Counted from the stretch's first letter, positions 29,212 to 38,372 are shown. The stretch is 64,000 nucleotides of DNA from Labrys miyagiensis (GCF_030160835.1 NZ_BSPC01000004.1:62001-126000); one strand, 5' to 3'. A program made the numbers and translations. Notes: generated by a model from the sequence alone, not told the origin.

Positions 29212-30399
29212 TTACTTGGTCAGGAGCACGCCGGCATCCGGCGCGAAGGTGACATAAACCTTGTCTTCCCAGGTGAGAGGCCGTTCGACGAAGCGGCTCA
29301 TATTGGCCGAACTCACCCGGATGCGCTGGCCGAGGCTGGCAATCTCGACGACATAATTGGTCCAATCGCCGAGATAACCGATGTCGAAGACCTCGCCGAC
29401 GAGGCAATTGCTGGTGTCGGCTGGCGGATCGAGCGATATGCGCATCTTCTCCGGGCGGATGGCGAGGAACACGGTCTGGCCCGTGCTCACGGGCTCGGCG
29501 CTCTCGACCCGGAAGGGCGGGTTGCCGGCGGACTGCACCGAGACGGCGTTGCCGTTCACGCTGCCGACCTTGCCCTCGAAGATGTTGATGTTGCCGATGA
29601 AGTCGGCGACGTATTTCGAATTGGGCTGCTCGTAGATCACGCCCGGCGGGGCCACCTGCACCAGCTTGCCATGATCCATGACGGCGATGCGGTCGGACAT
29701 CGTCATCGCCTCTTCCTGATCGTGCGTGACGATGATGAAGGTGATGCCGAGCTCGACCTGGATATCCATCAACTCGAACTGGGTTTCCTCGCGCAGTTTC
29801 TTGTCGAGGGCGCCGAGCGGCTCGTCGAGCAGCAGCACCTTGGGCTGCCTGGCGACGGCCCTCGCAAGGGCGACGCGCTGGCGCTGGCCGCCGGACAGCT
29901 GGTGCGGCTTGCGCGTGGCGAATTTCTCCAGCTTGACCAGTTTGAGCATCTGGTTGACGCGTTCCTGGATCTGCGCCTTCGGCATCTTGTCCATCTTGAG
30001 GCCGAAGGCGATGTTGTCGGAGACCGACATATGCGGGAACAGCGCATAGGACTGGAACATCATGTTGGCCGGCCGCTCATAGGGCGGCACGCCGGCAAGA
30101 TCCTTGCCCGCCAGGGTGATGCGCCCGGAGGTCGGTTCCTCGAAGCCGGCCAGCATGCGCATCAGCGTGGTCTTGCCGCAGCCGGAGGGGCCGAGAAGGG
30201 AAAAGAATTCGCGCTGGTGGATATCGATCGAGACGTTGTTGACGGCGACGAAATCGCCGAAGCGCTTGGTGACATTCTCGAAGCGTATGAGTGGGACAGC
30301 GGACGGGTCGTTCCAGGGCTGGAATTTTCGGCGAACGCCCCCGATCGCCGTCTGCGATTTTACCGGCGCCGCGACGCCACCCCCGTCTGTGACACTCAT
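29212..30399 (-). CDS. potG: Putrescine ABC transporter ATP-binding protein PotG
   Basis: A 395-residue ATPase. Walker A GPSGCGKTTLM, Q-loop FQSYALFPHM, signature [14 protein letters not shown] and Walker B VLLLDEPLGALD are intact, and a TOBE-type C-terminal domain (FLAIRPEKMRISL) follows. The N-terminus carries about 40 extra residues before LIRFENVTKRFG. It energises PotHI. First gene of potG-potH-potI; the periplasmic putrescine-binding protein (potF) is not in the window, so it must lie elsewhere. Divergent from puuA across 356 bases, which likely hold both promoters. Confidence 0.92.
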   Translation of the reverse strand: MSVTDGGGVAAPVKSQTAIGGVRRKFQPWNDPSAVPLIRFENVTKRFGDFVAVNNVSIDIHQREFFSLLGPSGCGKTTLMRMLAGFEEPTSGRITLAGKDLAGVPPYERPANMMFQSYALFPHMSVSDNIAFGLKMDKMPKAQIQERVNQMLKLVKLEKFATRKPHQLSGGQRQRVALARAVARQPKVLLLDEPLGALDKKLREETQFELMDIQVELGITFIIVTHDQEEAMTMSDRIAVMDHGKLVQVAPPGVIYEQPNSKYVADFIGNINIFEGKVGSVNGNAVSVQSAGNPPFRVESAEPVSTGQTVFLAIRPEKMRISLDPPADTSNCLVGEVFDIGYLGDWTNYVVEIASLGQRIRVSSANMSRFVERPLTWEDKVYVTFAPDAGVLLTK

Positions 30400-30755
30400 G
30401 ATATCCCGTCTGGCTGTTATCGTTACGTACAGCCTAAACCGGGAAGTCGACTGCGGTCCACTGGAGAAATAGGCTTTCCGTCTATTTTGTGATCACATTT
30501 TTGCGGCGCCGAATTGACTTTTACCGTCCGCTGAAGGCAGTGTGTCCCCAGCGTCGGTCTACCGATGCCTCTTTTGCGCGTCTTCCTCGATGCGCGGCGC
30601 GTGCGCCTCCGCCCTCCTAAACCAAGGGCCCGAACCGGAGGTCAGTCGCGTGATGATCCCGGGCAGGCTCCTCAGTCTGCCCTCCAGGGATCGTCAAACA
30701 GGTCGCCGGCGCTTGTTTCGGGTCGCCGCTCCGCATTTCGCGGGGTGGATGCCGC
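30400..30755. other. potG-puuA divergent intergenic region
   Basis: 356 bases without a supported gene. The AT-rich core around 30470-30530 (CTATTTTGTGATCACATTTTTG) includes TGTGATCACA, a perfect 10-base palindrome at 30488-30497, a candidate site for a shared regulator of uptake and breakdown. The puuA leader is long. Confidence 0.5.
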
Positions 30756-32189
30756 ATGTGTGCGACGATGAGCAAAAAGAAAAAATCAGAAAAGCTGGAA
30801 GTTTCCGGCGTGGCGGATATCGACTCCGCGCGCGGCATCTCCGGCGTGGAGAGCGCGAGGGACTGGTTCCGCGCCCGCAATATCGAGGAAATCGAATGCC
30901 TGGTGCCCGACCAGGGCGGGGTTGCCCGCGGCAAGATCATGCCGGTGTCGAAATTTCTCAACGCCCCAGTGATGAACCTGCCGCTGTCGATCTTCTACCA
31001 GTGCATCACGGGCGAATATCCCGCCTATGACGGGCTGGTCGATGCGGTGGAAGCCGATACCGACATGTTCATGCAGCCGGACTGGTCGACACTGACCTCG
31101 GTGCCCTGGGCGATGGATCCGACCGCGCAGGTCATCCACGACGCCGTGACGCGCGACGGACGACCGGTCGAGCAGGCGCCGCGCCAGGTGCTGCGCCGCA
31201 TCCGCGAACTCTATCGCAAGAAGGGCTGGCAGCCGGTGGTGGCGCCGGAGATCGAATTCTATCTGGTCGAGCCCAACACCGACGCCGATTACCCGCTCAA
31301 GCCTCCGATCGGGCGCTCCGGTCGTCCCGAAATCGGGCGCCAGGGCTATTCGATCTCGGCGGTGAACGAATTCGATGCCCTGTTCGAGGATATCTACAAA
31401 TATTCCGAGCAGCAGGGCCTCGAGATCGACACGCTGATCCATGAAGACGGCGCGGCGCAGATGGAAATCAACCTGCGCCATGGCGACCCCCTGGAACTGG
31501 CCGACCAGGTCTTCCTGTTTAAGCGCACCATCCGCGAGGCTTCGCTGCAGCACAAGATCTACGCCACCTTCATGGCCAAGCCGATGACCGGCGAGCCCGG
31601 ATCGGCACTGCATATCCATCAGTCCATCGTCGATGCCGACAACGGAGAGAATATCTTCTCCGATCCGGAGACCGGCGGCCCGACGTCGCTGTTCTTCTCG
31701 TTCCTGGCCGGCCAGCAGAAATATTTGCCGGCTATCATGTGCATGCTGGCGCCCTATGTGAACTCCTATCGCCGCCTGACGCGGGATTCCATGGCGCCGA
31801 TCAATGTGCAATGGGGCTATGACAACCGCACGGCCGGCCTGCGCGTGCCGCCCTCCGGCCCGGCCGCGCGGCGGGTCGAGAACCGGGTGCCGTCCTCCGA
31901 CGCCAACCCCTATCTCGCCACCGCGGCGGTGCTGGCCGCCGGTTATCTCGGCATGACCGAGGAACTGGAGGCCACCGCGCCGATCGAATCCGACGCCAAG
32001 AACCGTGATTTCGAACTGCCGCGCGGCCTGCTCGAAGCCGTGGCCGAGATGGAGGAATGCGAACCGATCAAGCAGGTCATGGGCTCCTCCTTCGTCTCCG
32101 CCTATGCGGCGATCAAGAAGCAGGAATACGAGACCTTCATGAAAGTGATCAGCCCCTGGGAGCGCGAGCACCTGTTGCTGAACGTGTGA
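30756..32189 (+). CDS. puuA: Gamma-glutamylputrescine synthetase (glutamine synthetase family)
   Basis: A 477-residue glutamine-synthetase-fold enzyme expected to join glutamate to putrescine with ATP, the first step of the Puu pathway. Catalytic-domain features: PEIEFYLVEPN (metal-site Glu), EDGAAQMEINLRHGDPLELADQVFLFK, GSALHIHQS (metal-site His), and the RVENRVPSSDANPYL adenylation-free loop found in GlnA-III/PuuA types. The start is ATG 30756 or 30768; the N-terminus MSKKKKSEK is lysine-rich. It is divergent from potGHI and followed by puuB 143 bases downstream, supporting putrescine as substrate. Confidence 0.88.
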   Translation: MCATMSKKKKSEKLEVSGVADIDSARGISGVESARDWFRARNIEEIECLVPDQGGVARGKIMPVSKFLNAPVMNLPLSIFYQCITGEYPAYDGLVDAVEADTDMFMQPDWSTLTSVPWAMDPTAQVIHDAVTRDGRPVEQAPRQVLRRIRELYRKKGWQPVVAPEIEFYLVEPNTDADYPLKPPIGRSGRPEIGRQGYSISAVNEFDALFEDIYKYSEQQGLEIDTLIHEDGAAQMEINLRHGDPLELADQVFLFKRTIREASLQHKIYATFMAKPMTGEPGSALHIHQSIVDADNGENIFSDPETGGPTSLFFSFLAGQQKYLPAIMCMLAPYVNSYRRLTRDSMAPINVQWGYDNRTAGLRVPPSGPAARRVENRVPSSDANPYLATAAVLAAGYLGMTEELEATAPIESDAKNRDFELPRGLLEAVAEMEECEPIKQVMGSSFVSAYAAIKKQEYETFMKVISPWEREHLLLNV

Positions 32190-32236
32190 TCGAGTTGCTG
32201 GGATCGCAGGCGCCAACATTAGGGCGCGCGCCAGAC

Positions 32237-32318
32237 ACGGAGTGGCGGTCACCGACCGCCATCTTCCTCACCGGCAGATGCATCGTTTCCAAGATTGTCG
32301 ATCGGTGATCGACACTCC
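32237..32318. repeat. Degenerate palindrome between puuA and puuB
   Basis: GGAGTGGCGGTCACCGACC (from 32240) and GATCGGTGATCGACACTCC (ending 32317) are reverse complements with about four mismatches. The GGAGTGGCGGTC core matches the palindrome at 24136-24182, so they are one family at different ages. Confidence 0.6.
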
Positions 32319-32332
32319 AATCCAGTACCATC

Positions 32333-33622
32333 ATGACCGAGAACACCGGCCATCCGGCCAATTCCTATTACACCGCCACCGCCCACAAGCTCGCGCCGCA
32401 GCCGGTGCTGGCCGGCGACCAGCGGGCGGATATCTGCATCGTCGGCGCGGGCTATACCGGCCTTGGCGCGGCGCTGGCCTTCGCCGAGCGCGGCCTGTCG
32501 GTGATCATCCTCGAGGCCGCGGAGATCGGCTCGGGCGCCTCCGGCCGCAATGGCGGGCAGGTGCATTCCGGCCAGCGGCGCGACCAGGACTATCTCGAAA
32601 ATCTCGTCGGCCTCGATGGCGCCAAGGCATTATGGGCGATGGCGGAGGAGGCCAAGGCCCACCTCAAGGGCCTGATCGCCAGATATCGGATCGAGTGCGA
32701 CTACAAGAACGGCATTCTGGTCGCCGACCACAAGCCCCACTATGTAGCGATGTCGCAGGCCTATGCCGAGAAGCTGCGCACGGTCTATGGCTACGACAAG
32801 GTGGAGGCCGTCGACAAACAGCAGCTCGATGCCCTGCTCGGCGCGAGCGGCTATCATGGCGGCTTCATCGACCATGATGGCGGACATCTTCATCCGCTCA
32901 ACCTCGCCCTCGGTCTTGCCCGCGCGGCGCTCGATGTCGGCGTGCGGATCTACGAGCGATCCCGCGCCGTGGGCTATGAGTCGAAGGGCGGCAAGGCGCT
33001 CGTCCGCACCGACAAGGGCAGCGTCTCGGCGGACTGGCTGATCCTGGCCGGCGACGGCTATCTTTCCGGCCTCGACGCCTATACCGAGGCGCGGGTCATG
33101 CCGATCAACAATTTTCTCCTGGCGACGCAACCCTTTTCGGACAATGAGGCGCGAGCGCTGATCGCCAATGACTATGCGGTGGCCGACAGCCGCTTCGTCG
33201 TGAACTATTACCGCCTTTCGGCCGACCGGCGTCTGATCTTCGGTGGCGGCGAGAATTACGGCCGGGGCTTCCCGGCCGACATGAAGGCCTTCGTGCGCAA
33301 GCGCATGCTCAAAGTGTTCCCGCAGCTTGCCGACAAGCCCATCGACTATGCCTGGGGCGGCACGCTCGGCATCACCACCACGCGCCTGCCCTTCGTGCGG
33401 CGCCTGGCGCCCAACGTCCTCACCGCCTCGGGTTATTCCGGGCAGGGGGTGATGCTGGCGCCCTATTTCGGCAAGATCCTCGCCGACGTGACGGCTGCCA
33501 CCCTCGGCGAGTTCGACCGACTCGCCGTTTTACCGACGCCGCCTTTCCCGGGTGGGAGGCTGCTGCGCTGGCCGACGCTGGTGGCTGGGATGAGCTACTT
33601 TGCGCTGCGGGACAGGCTATGA
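32333..33622 (+). CDS. puuB: Gamma-glutamylputrescine oxidoreductase
   Basis: A 429-residue DAO-family flavoprotein. The FAD Rossmann motif is ICIVGAGYTGLGAALAFAERGLSVIILEA; GSGASGRNGGQVHSGQRRDQ is the conserved block of PuuB/OrdL-like oxidases, and the C-terminal GYSGQGVMLAPYFGKILAD closes the FAD site. It oxidises gamma-glutamylputrescine to the aldehyde with H2O2 release. It follows puuA and lies across from potGHI; puuC and puuD are not present in the window. Confidence 0.88.
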   Translation: MTENTGHPANSYYTATAHKLAPQPVLAGDQRADICIVGAGYTGLGAALAFAERGLSVIILEAAEIGSGASGRNGGQVHSGQRRDQDYLENLVGLDGAKALWAMAEEAKAHLKGLIARYRIECDYKNGILVADHKPHYVAMSQAYAEKLRTVYGYDKVEAVDKQQLDALLGASGYHGGFIDHDGGHLHPLNLALGLARAALDVGVRIYERSRAVGYESKGGKALVRTDKGSVSADWLILAGDGYLSGLDAYTEARVMPINNFLLATQPFSDNEARALIANDYAVADSRFVVNYYRLSADRRLIFGGGENYGRGFPADMKAFVRKRMLKVFPQLADKPIDYAWGGTLGITTTRLPFVRRLAPNVLTASGYSGQGVMLAPYFGKILADVTAATLGEFDRLAVLPTPPFPGGRLLRWPTLVAGMSYFALRDRL

Positions 33623-33713
33623 GGGTGCAAAAAGTGCACCGTGGCTGGAAAAGAAAGCCATCTCTCAGCGAAAGTCTTCTTAGCACTCTTGGCCGAAAAT
33701 GAGATTGCCGATC

Positions 33714-34232
33714 CTATACGGCAGCCACGGTGGGGGGTAGCCCAACTTCAGCCAGAAGCTTCGTTGCTTCTTCCAATCGCCCGTTGTCGGTCTTCGTGCC
33801 CTTGCGACGATGTATCTCAGCTTGCCAGTCATCGACTTTCTCGAATTTCACCAACCAATGAGCCGTGGCCGCAAGTTCAAGCACCGTTACATTTTGCGAG
33901 GCCAGCTGTTTCGTAATATCCCGCAGATGGCTGTCTTTCAGACATGAAAATTGCTTGTCGTCTGCATTGCGGACAAACACACTGTAGCGCGCGCCGTCGG
34001 TCTTCCTGTAACCGTATTCCTCTCTCACCAGGCCGAAGGCCTCCGCATCAAGGATCGCACTGTCGAGATCGCGGGAATAGGGGCCATAGTGGTGATATGA
34101 ATAATCGAAACCGCTTTTCGCTCCAAGCTGGTCCAGGAGATAGGCGATTTTCTGCAGACGGATGCGACTGACCAGGCGCCCCCCCGCCGCACTAAGGATG
34201 TCGGCTACATAGTGTTCGGGCTCATGCTTCAT
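33714..34232 (-). CDS. YwgA-like (SocA/Panacea-type) protein paired with HD hydrolase
   Basis: A 172-residue protein. SRIRLQKIAYLLDQLG and YHHYGPYSRDLDSAILDAEAFGLV match the pattern LQKiaY..G..YGPYS..L.....l...G shared by Bacillus YwgA and by SocA/Panacea-type antitoxin folds. A second helical part (VLELAATAHWLVKFE.. and LEEATKLLAEVGLP) follows, also as in those families. ATG 34232 has AAGGA seven bases before; ATG 34247 overlaps the upstream stop in ATGA fashion and is the alternative. It is the second gene of an operon with the HD phosphohydrolase at 34244-35593. Codon use is more AT-rich than the core genes. Function unknown; I infer a regulator or antitoxin of its neighbour. Confidence 0.6.
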   Translation of the reverse strand: MKHEPEHYVADILSAAGGRLVSRIRLQKIAYLLDQLGAKSGFDYSYHHYGPYSRDLDSAILDAEAFGLVREEYGYRKTDGARYSVFVRNADDKQFSCLKDSHLRDITKQLASQNVTVLELAATAHWLVKFEKVDDWQAEIHRRKGTKTDNGRLEEATKLLAEVGLPPTVAAV

Positions 34233-34243
34233 GGCGGGTTCCT

Positions 34244-35593
34244 TCATTTGCGTGCAGCGTCCCGTTCAAAGGCATCTGCGAAATATAGCCTAGTGAATTG
34301 CTTCTTTTGCTCTAACGCTCGGATCAAAGGAGAAAGTTTACTGATTTCAACCGGCTTGTTGCCGTCGAGGATATGCAGTTTCTTGTGCATGTGTTCCTCA
34401 TCGCCACCAATTTCAGCGTAGATACCGATTGCGGCCTTGTCATCGATCATCACGGTCTCACGATCGATCTGACTGGCCAATTTTTCCCTGATTCGCCGCA
34501 ATCGACTACGCTGTGTCCCCGGATCCTCTCCGAATTCTGCGATATCGAGAGTCTTGTAAAGCTTTCGCTGGCGTAGCCGTGTTGCAACCTCGGCAACGTC
34601 GGGGTCTTCCGCCCTCGACATGGCATCGATTGAACCAAAGACAAGGGTATCATCCAAGGCAAGGTAGTTTTCGACGGTTTCGCCGCCTTTCGAGAAGAAT
34701 CGAAGGAGCGGGTGTTCCTCCGACAATCCACTTCTTCTTATGTCGTTTTTCTTGCCGGCTGCCAATCGCGCAAGTGCGCGGAACAGCTTGCCGATCATGT
34801 GCTCCACACAGCGGGTTGCCTTGTGAAAGTAGACCTGCTGGTGCAGCGTATAGCGCGCAAGCAGGAACTGCTCGGCAGCGGGAAGCGCCTTTGCGGTAAG
34901 GCAGAAGGTGGGAACCCGCCGCGGTTCGTGGCCATCTTCGTCTGGGGCGTCGATTTCAATATCCGCAACGCGAATATTTTCGATCAGCCAATCGAAATCG
35001 ATGCCACCGGCTCCGGTTCCCGTCATCAATTTGTCCCGGCGGAGATAGTCGAGTCTATCAGCGTCGAAGGAACTTGAGACGATTGCATGGTAGATATGCT
35101 CAGGGTCTTCCTTCTCGACCAAGCTTGCGACTGCCTCGGTGAAGCCCTCCCGATGAGCGTCGAGTAGAGGCTGAACCTGTCCCCTTGGATTCCGAATAAT
35201 GCCTGCAGTCCACTTTTCGTGGCGCTTCTTCACCCCGCGCGACTCTTGAACGCCTTCGAAGGTATGGCTGAACGGCCCATGACCAAGATCATGGAGCAAG
35301 GCAGCGGCAAGAGCGACTTCGGCAACTTCTTCGTCGAAGGTTTGTTCATTGCGCCTCATTTCCCGTTTCAAGACTTCAACAAGCGTGCGGGCTGTGTGGA
35401 AGACTCCGATCGAATGAGCGAAGCGTGTGTGAACGGCGCTGGGAAAGGTAAATTCTGACACGCCAAGTTGCCGGATGCGACGCAAACGTTGAAATTCTAG
35501 CGTATCAACCAATTTCCATGCGAGCATGTCGATGGCTTGATTTTCATCAAATATTATGAGCCCGTGAACCGGATCTCTCAGCCGCTTACCCAT
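34244..35593 (-). CDS. HD-domain phosphohydrolase (SAMHD1/YwfO-like dNTPase family)
   Basis: A 449-residue HD-superfamily enzyme. It opens KRLRDPVHGLI, typical of this branch, then has HTRFAHSIGVF (metal His60), LLHDLGHGPFSHTFE (His101-Asp102) and SFDADRLDYLRRD (Asp177/179), a full H-HD-D set. Related proteins (SAMHD1, Enterococcus EF1143, B. subtilis YwfO) hydrolyse dNTPs to nucleoside and triphosphate. The start ATG 35593 is backed by GCGAGGATGATTCG; a TTG at 35635 in frame is less likely. It overlaps the YwgA-like gene by a few bases. Free-standing dNTPases are known anti-phage effectors, so a defence role is possible but unproved. Confidence 0.78.
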   Translation of the reverse strand: MGKRLRDPVHGLIIFDENQAIDMLAWKLVDTLEFQRLRRIRQLGVSEFTFPSAVHTRFAHSIGVFHTARTLVEVLKREMRRNEQTFDEEVAEVALAAALLHDLGHGPFSHTFEGVQESRGVKKRHEKWTAGIIRNPRGQVQPLLDAHREGFTEAVASLVEKEDPEHIYHAIVSSSFDADRLDYLRRDKLMTGTGAGGIDFDWLIENIRVADIEIDAPDEDGHEPRRVPTFCLTAKALPAAEQFLLARYTLHQQVYFHKATRCVEHMIGKLFRALARLAAGKKNDIRRSGLSEEHPLLRFFSKGGETVENYLALDDTLVFGSIDAMSRAEDPDVAEVATRLRQRKLYKTLDIAEFGEDPGTQRSRLRRIREKLASQIDRETVMIDDKAAIGIYAEIGGDEEHMHKKLHILDGNKPVEISKLSPLIRALEQKKQFTRLYFADAFERDAARK

Positions 35594-35873
35594 CGAATCA
35601 TCCTCGCCTGGAGCCAAGATACGTAAATCGGCCAAAGAATTGAAAGTGGATGATTGCGAGCCCTTGGGGAAACTGCAGTTAGATGAATGATTCGTGTACA
35701 GTGGAAATGGGCGTCAACGTCAGGCCTTCGGCATGGACCAGGCCAGCCACCTATCGAGTTTAAGGAAGTGATCGTGGGCGTTATCGGCGAAGGCGTACCG
35801 GAGAGCCGTCTCCATCGCGTCGAGCCCCTATTTGCTTGGACGACGAATGCCTAAACTGCGTTCATAAGTACCG

Positions 35874-36422
35874 CTAGATGAGCGCCTGCATCCACTCTAT
35901 CCGGCGTCGGAACACGCCGGGATCATCGAGCGCTCGTGCCGCCACCAGCGCCCCCTGGATGCCGGCGACCACTTCTTCCGCGAGGTTCGCGGCCGAAGCT
36001 TCATCGCGCCCGGATCGCCGCAATGCATCGGCCAGCGCATCCCGCCAAGCCGTAAAATACGCGTTGATACGGGCGGCGAAGCGGTCGCGCACGTCGCTCA
36101 GCGCGAAGACGCCGACGATGCAGACCCGCTCACCCGAATGGAAATAGCGGTCGGTGGCTTCGAACATCGCCTCGATCCCCCGGCGCGGATCCTCATGGCT
36201 GCGCAGGGGATCGAAGACATGGGCATGGAACCAGCCATCGATACCCTCGAGCACAGCCGCCGCCATCTCCTCCTTCCCGCCCGGGAAGAAATTGTAGAGG
36301 CTGCCCTTGCCCAGGCCCGTATGCTGGCTGATGAGGGCGAGGCTCGCGCCCTCATAGCCATGGGTGCGAAACACCTCGGTCAGGACAGGCAGGACGTCGG
36401 CGCGCTCGCGGATGAGCCTCAT
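35874..36422 (-). CDS. TetR/AcrR-family regulator
   Basis: A 182-residue TetR protein. The DNA-binding helix-turn-helix is at about residues 25-48 (GASLALISQHTGLGKGSLYNFFP), and the C-terminal ligand domain contains MFEATDRYFHSGERVCIVGVFALSD, a pattern of the TetR_C LmrA/YxaF-like branch. The start is ATG 36422, with GGAGG eleven bases before; a frame continuing to 36590 has no better start. It follows the DUF1348 gene on the same strand with a 107-base gap. A palindrome of TetR style lies upstream of that gene, so it probably represses the pair. Confidence 0.78.
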   Translation of the reverse strand: MRLIRERADVLPVLTEVFRTHGYEGASLALISQHTGLGKGSLYNFFPGGKEEMAAAVLEGIDGWFHAHVFDPLRSHEDPRRGIEAMFEATDRYFHSGERVCIVGVFALSDVRDRFAARINAYFTAWRDALADALRRSGRDEASAANLAEEVVAGIQGALVAARALDDPGVFRRRIEWMQALI

Positions 36423-36529
36423 GCGGCGGGTTACCTCCGGATCGATTGGTCTGGAATCTAAAAAATCTGATGTTTTCAGTCGATTAAACTCGAATGCCGT
36501 TTCAACCGGATTGCATTTTACTCTGGGCC

Positions 36530-37003
36530 TCACAGCCCGAGATCGGACAGGCCCGGATGGTCCGATGGCCGGGGCTTGGAGCGGTCCCAATGGAACTTGC
36601 GCTCGCTCTCCAGGATCGGCAAGTCGTTGATGCTGGCGTGGCGCACTGCCATCAGGCCGTTTTCGTCGAACTCCCAGTTCTCATTGCCGTAGGAGCGGAA
36701 CCACTCGCCCTTGTCATTGTGCCACTCATAGGCAAAGCGCACGCCGATGCGGTTCCCGCCAAAAGCCCAGAGCTCCTTGATCAGGCGATAGTCGAGCTCC
36801 TTCTGCCATTTGCGGGTAAGGAACTGGACGATCTCCGCCCGTCCGCACGGGAATTCGGAACGGTTTCGCCAGCGGCTGTCGAGCGTATAGGCTAGCGAGA
36901 CGCGCTCGGGATTGCAGCTGTTCCAGCCATCCTCGGCGGCGCGGACCTTTTGGATAGCGGTCTCGTAGGTGAAGGGCGGGAGGGGGGGACGTTGTTCGGA
37001 CAT
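36530..37003 (-). CDS. DUF1348 family protein (NTF2/SnoaL-like fold)
   Basis: A 157-residue protein of the nuclear-transport-factor-2-like DUF1348 family: [32 protein letters not shown], then [35 protein letters not shown] and [16 protein letters not shown] are hallmark blocks. The fold is a small cone-shaped pocket; members are often found with TetR genes and flavin or aldehyde enzymes, but a reaction is not known. ATG 37003 follows GAGGCACTCCC. Its promoter region holds a TTGTACC-N4-GGTACAA palindrome. Confidence 0.85.
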   Translation of the reverse strand: MSEQRPPLPPFTYETAIQKVRAAEDGWNSCNPERVSLAYTLDSRWRNRSEFPCGRAEIVQFLTRKWQKELDYRLIKELWAFGGNRIGVRFAYEWHNDKGEWFRSYGNENWEFDENGLMAVRHASINDLPILESERKFHWDRSKPRPSDHPGLSDLGL

Positions 37004-37016
37004 GGGAGTGCCTCGT

Positions 37017-37053
37017 TTGTACCGGTTGGTACAATATGTATTGATCGGTACAA
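37017..37053. promoter_or_regulatory. Candidate TetR operator
   Basis: TTGTACC (37017-37023) - GGTT - GGTACAA (37028-37034) is a perfect inverted repeat, followed by a further GGTACAA half site at 37047-37053. It lies 14-50 bases before the DUF1348 start, in position to block its promoter. Tied to the TetR gene at 35874-36422 by context. Confidence 0.6.
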
Positions 37054-37193
37054 ATGTCAAGCTTGACGATCCTGAGCACAACATGCCTTTGGCGCACGAT
37101 CGAAGATCCGGTGTTGCCTTTCAGACGATTCTTGCCCAGGTTCCCCGCTCCTTAAAAGGCGCACAGGCGACGCTTGCATTCGTTGATTTAAGG

Positions 37194-37207
37194 AGTAAAA
37201 ATTTACT
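37194..37207. promoter_or_regulatory. Candidate LacI operator upstream of lacI-type gene
   Basis: AGTAAA-AA-TTTACT, extended to AGTAAAAATTTACTAA. The same 14-base core recurs at 38373-38386 before the transporter operon and I saw it nowhere else in the window. Confidence 0.65.
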
Positions 37208-37304
37208 AATCGATTTGGACTCCCCGGAATTGATCGACGGTCAGGCCAGGGCTTGTCGTGGATCGGTTCGGCCGTGGCGGTCTCCACCGTGGCAGGGGTA
37301 GGGA

Positions 37305-38339
37305 ATGGCAACGATCAAGGAAATCGCGGCGGCTGTCGGCGTTTCATCGGCGACGGTCTCGCGCGTTCTCAACTATGACGCGACCCTGTCGATCTCGGCC
37401 GCGAAGCGCCAGGCGGTGATCGAGGCGGCGGAGGCGCTCAAATATGCCACGCCGCGCAATCGCCATCGCGCGGCGGGTGCCGCGGTGGCGGCGCAGACCC
37501 TGGTGCCCGGCGCTGGCCGCATCGCCCTGGTGCATTTCCTGCGGCCTGCCCAGGAGTTGACCGATCCTTATTATATCGGCGTTCGGCTCGGCATCGAGAA
37601 CCGCTGCCAGGCCCTGAAGATCGAGGTCGCCAAGCTCTATCACACCGATGCTCCGCCAGAGGCCGGCCTGTTGCGCGACGCCTCGGGAGTGATCGCTGTC
37701 GGCTACCACAAGCCGGAAGAGGTGGAATGGCTGCGCGAACACAGCCGAAACCTGGTTTTTGCCGATTTCTTTCCGCCTTTCGACCTGGATGATAGCGTGG
37801 CCAGCGATCTCGCGCTCGCCACGCGCAAGCTGCTCTCCGCCCTGCACGGCCGTGGCTACCGCCGCATAGGCCTCATCGGATGGATCGAGGCGTTCTATGC
37901 GGATACCGATGTTTTCAACGAGCCACGTTGCCGGGCCTATGTCGCCTGGATGAAGGAGATGGGGCTGTTCGATCCGGATATCTGCCTCACAGAGAGGCTG
38001 ACACCGGAGACCGGCTACAGCCTGGCGCGTCGGCTGATGCAGGGCGCTCAGCCGCCCGAAATCATCATTACCTGCAACGACAATCTGGCGATCGGCGCCT
38101 ATCGGGCCATCAAGGATCTCGGCCTGCGCATACCCAAGGACGTGGCGATTGCCGGTTTCAACGATATTCCGGTGGCCGAGCTTCTCAACCCACCGCTGTC
38201 GACCGTTCGTATTCCCGCCGAGCTGATCGGCGAAACCGCAGTCGATCTCCTGCTCGAACGATTCTCGGGGCGCGAGACCGCCAAGAAGGTCACACTGGCA
38301 ACGGAACTCGTCTGGCGTGATAGCGTCGCAGAGAGATAG
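37305..38339 (+). CDS. LacI-family transcriptional regulator of the sugar operon
   Basis: A 344-residue LacI/GalR regulator. The N-terminal helix-turn-helix ATIKEIAAAVGVSSATVSRVLNYD is canonical, and the periplasmic-binding-like ligand domain continues with IALVHFLRP, DPYYIGVRLGIENRC, RGYRRIGLIGWIE and the closing IAGFNDIPVAELLNPPLSTVRIP. It resembles EbgR/galactoside-type repressors, so a beta-galactoside or similar glycoside is a sensible inducer. It precedes a five-gene ABC/GH2 operon in the same direction. An identical palindrome lies before this gene and before the operon, so it probably represses itself and the operon. Confidence 0.85.
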   Translation: MATIKEIAAAVGVSSATVSRVLNYDATLSISAAKRQAVIEAAEALKYATPRNRHRAAGAAVAAQTLVPGAGRIALVHFLRPAQELTDPYYIGVRLGIENRCQALKIEVAKLYHTDAPPEAGLLRDASGVIAVGYHKPEEVEWLREHSRNLVFADFFPPFDLDDSVASDLALATRKLLSALHGRGYRRIGLIGWIEAFYADTDVFNEPRCRAYVAWMKEMGLFDPDICLTERLTPETGYSLARRLMQGAQPPEIIITCNDNLAIGAYRAIKDLGLRIPKDVAIAGFNDIPVAELLNPPLSTVRIPAELIGETAVDLLLERFSGRETAKKVTLATELVWRDSVAER

Positions 38340-38372
38340 AAAAGCCTTCCTTTCCAGATGGATAGATCGGCT

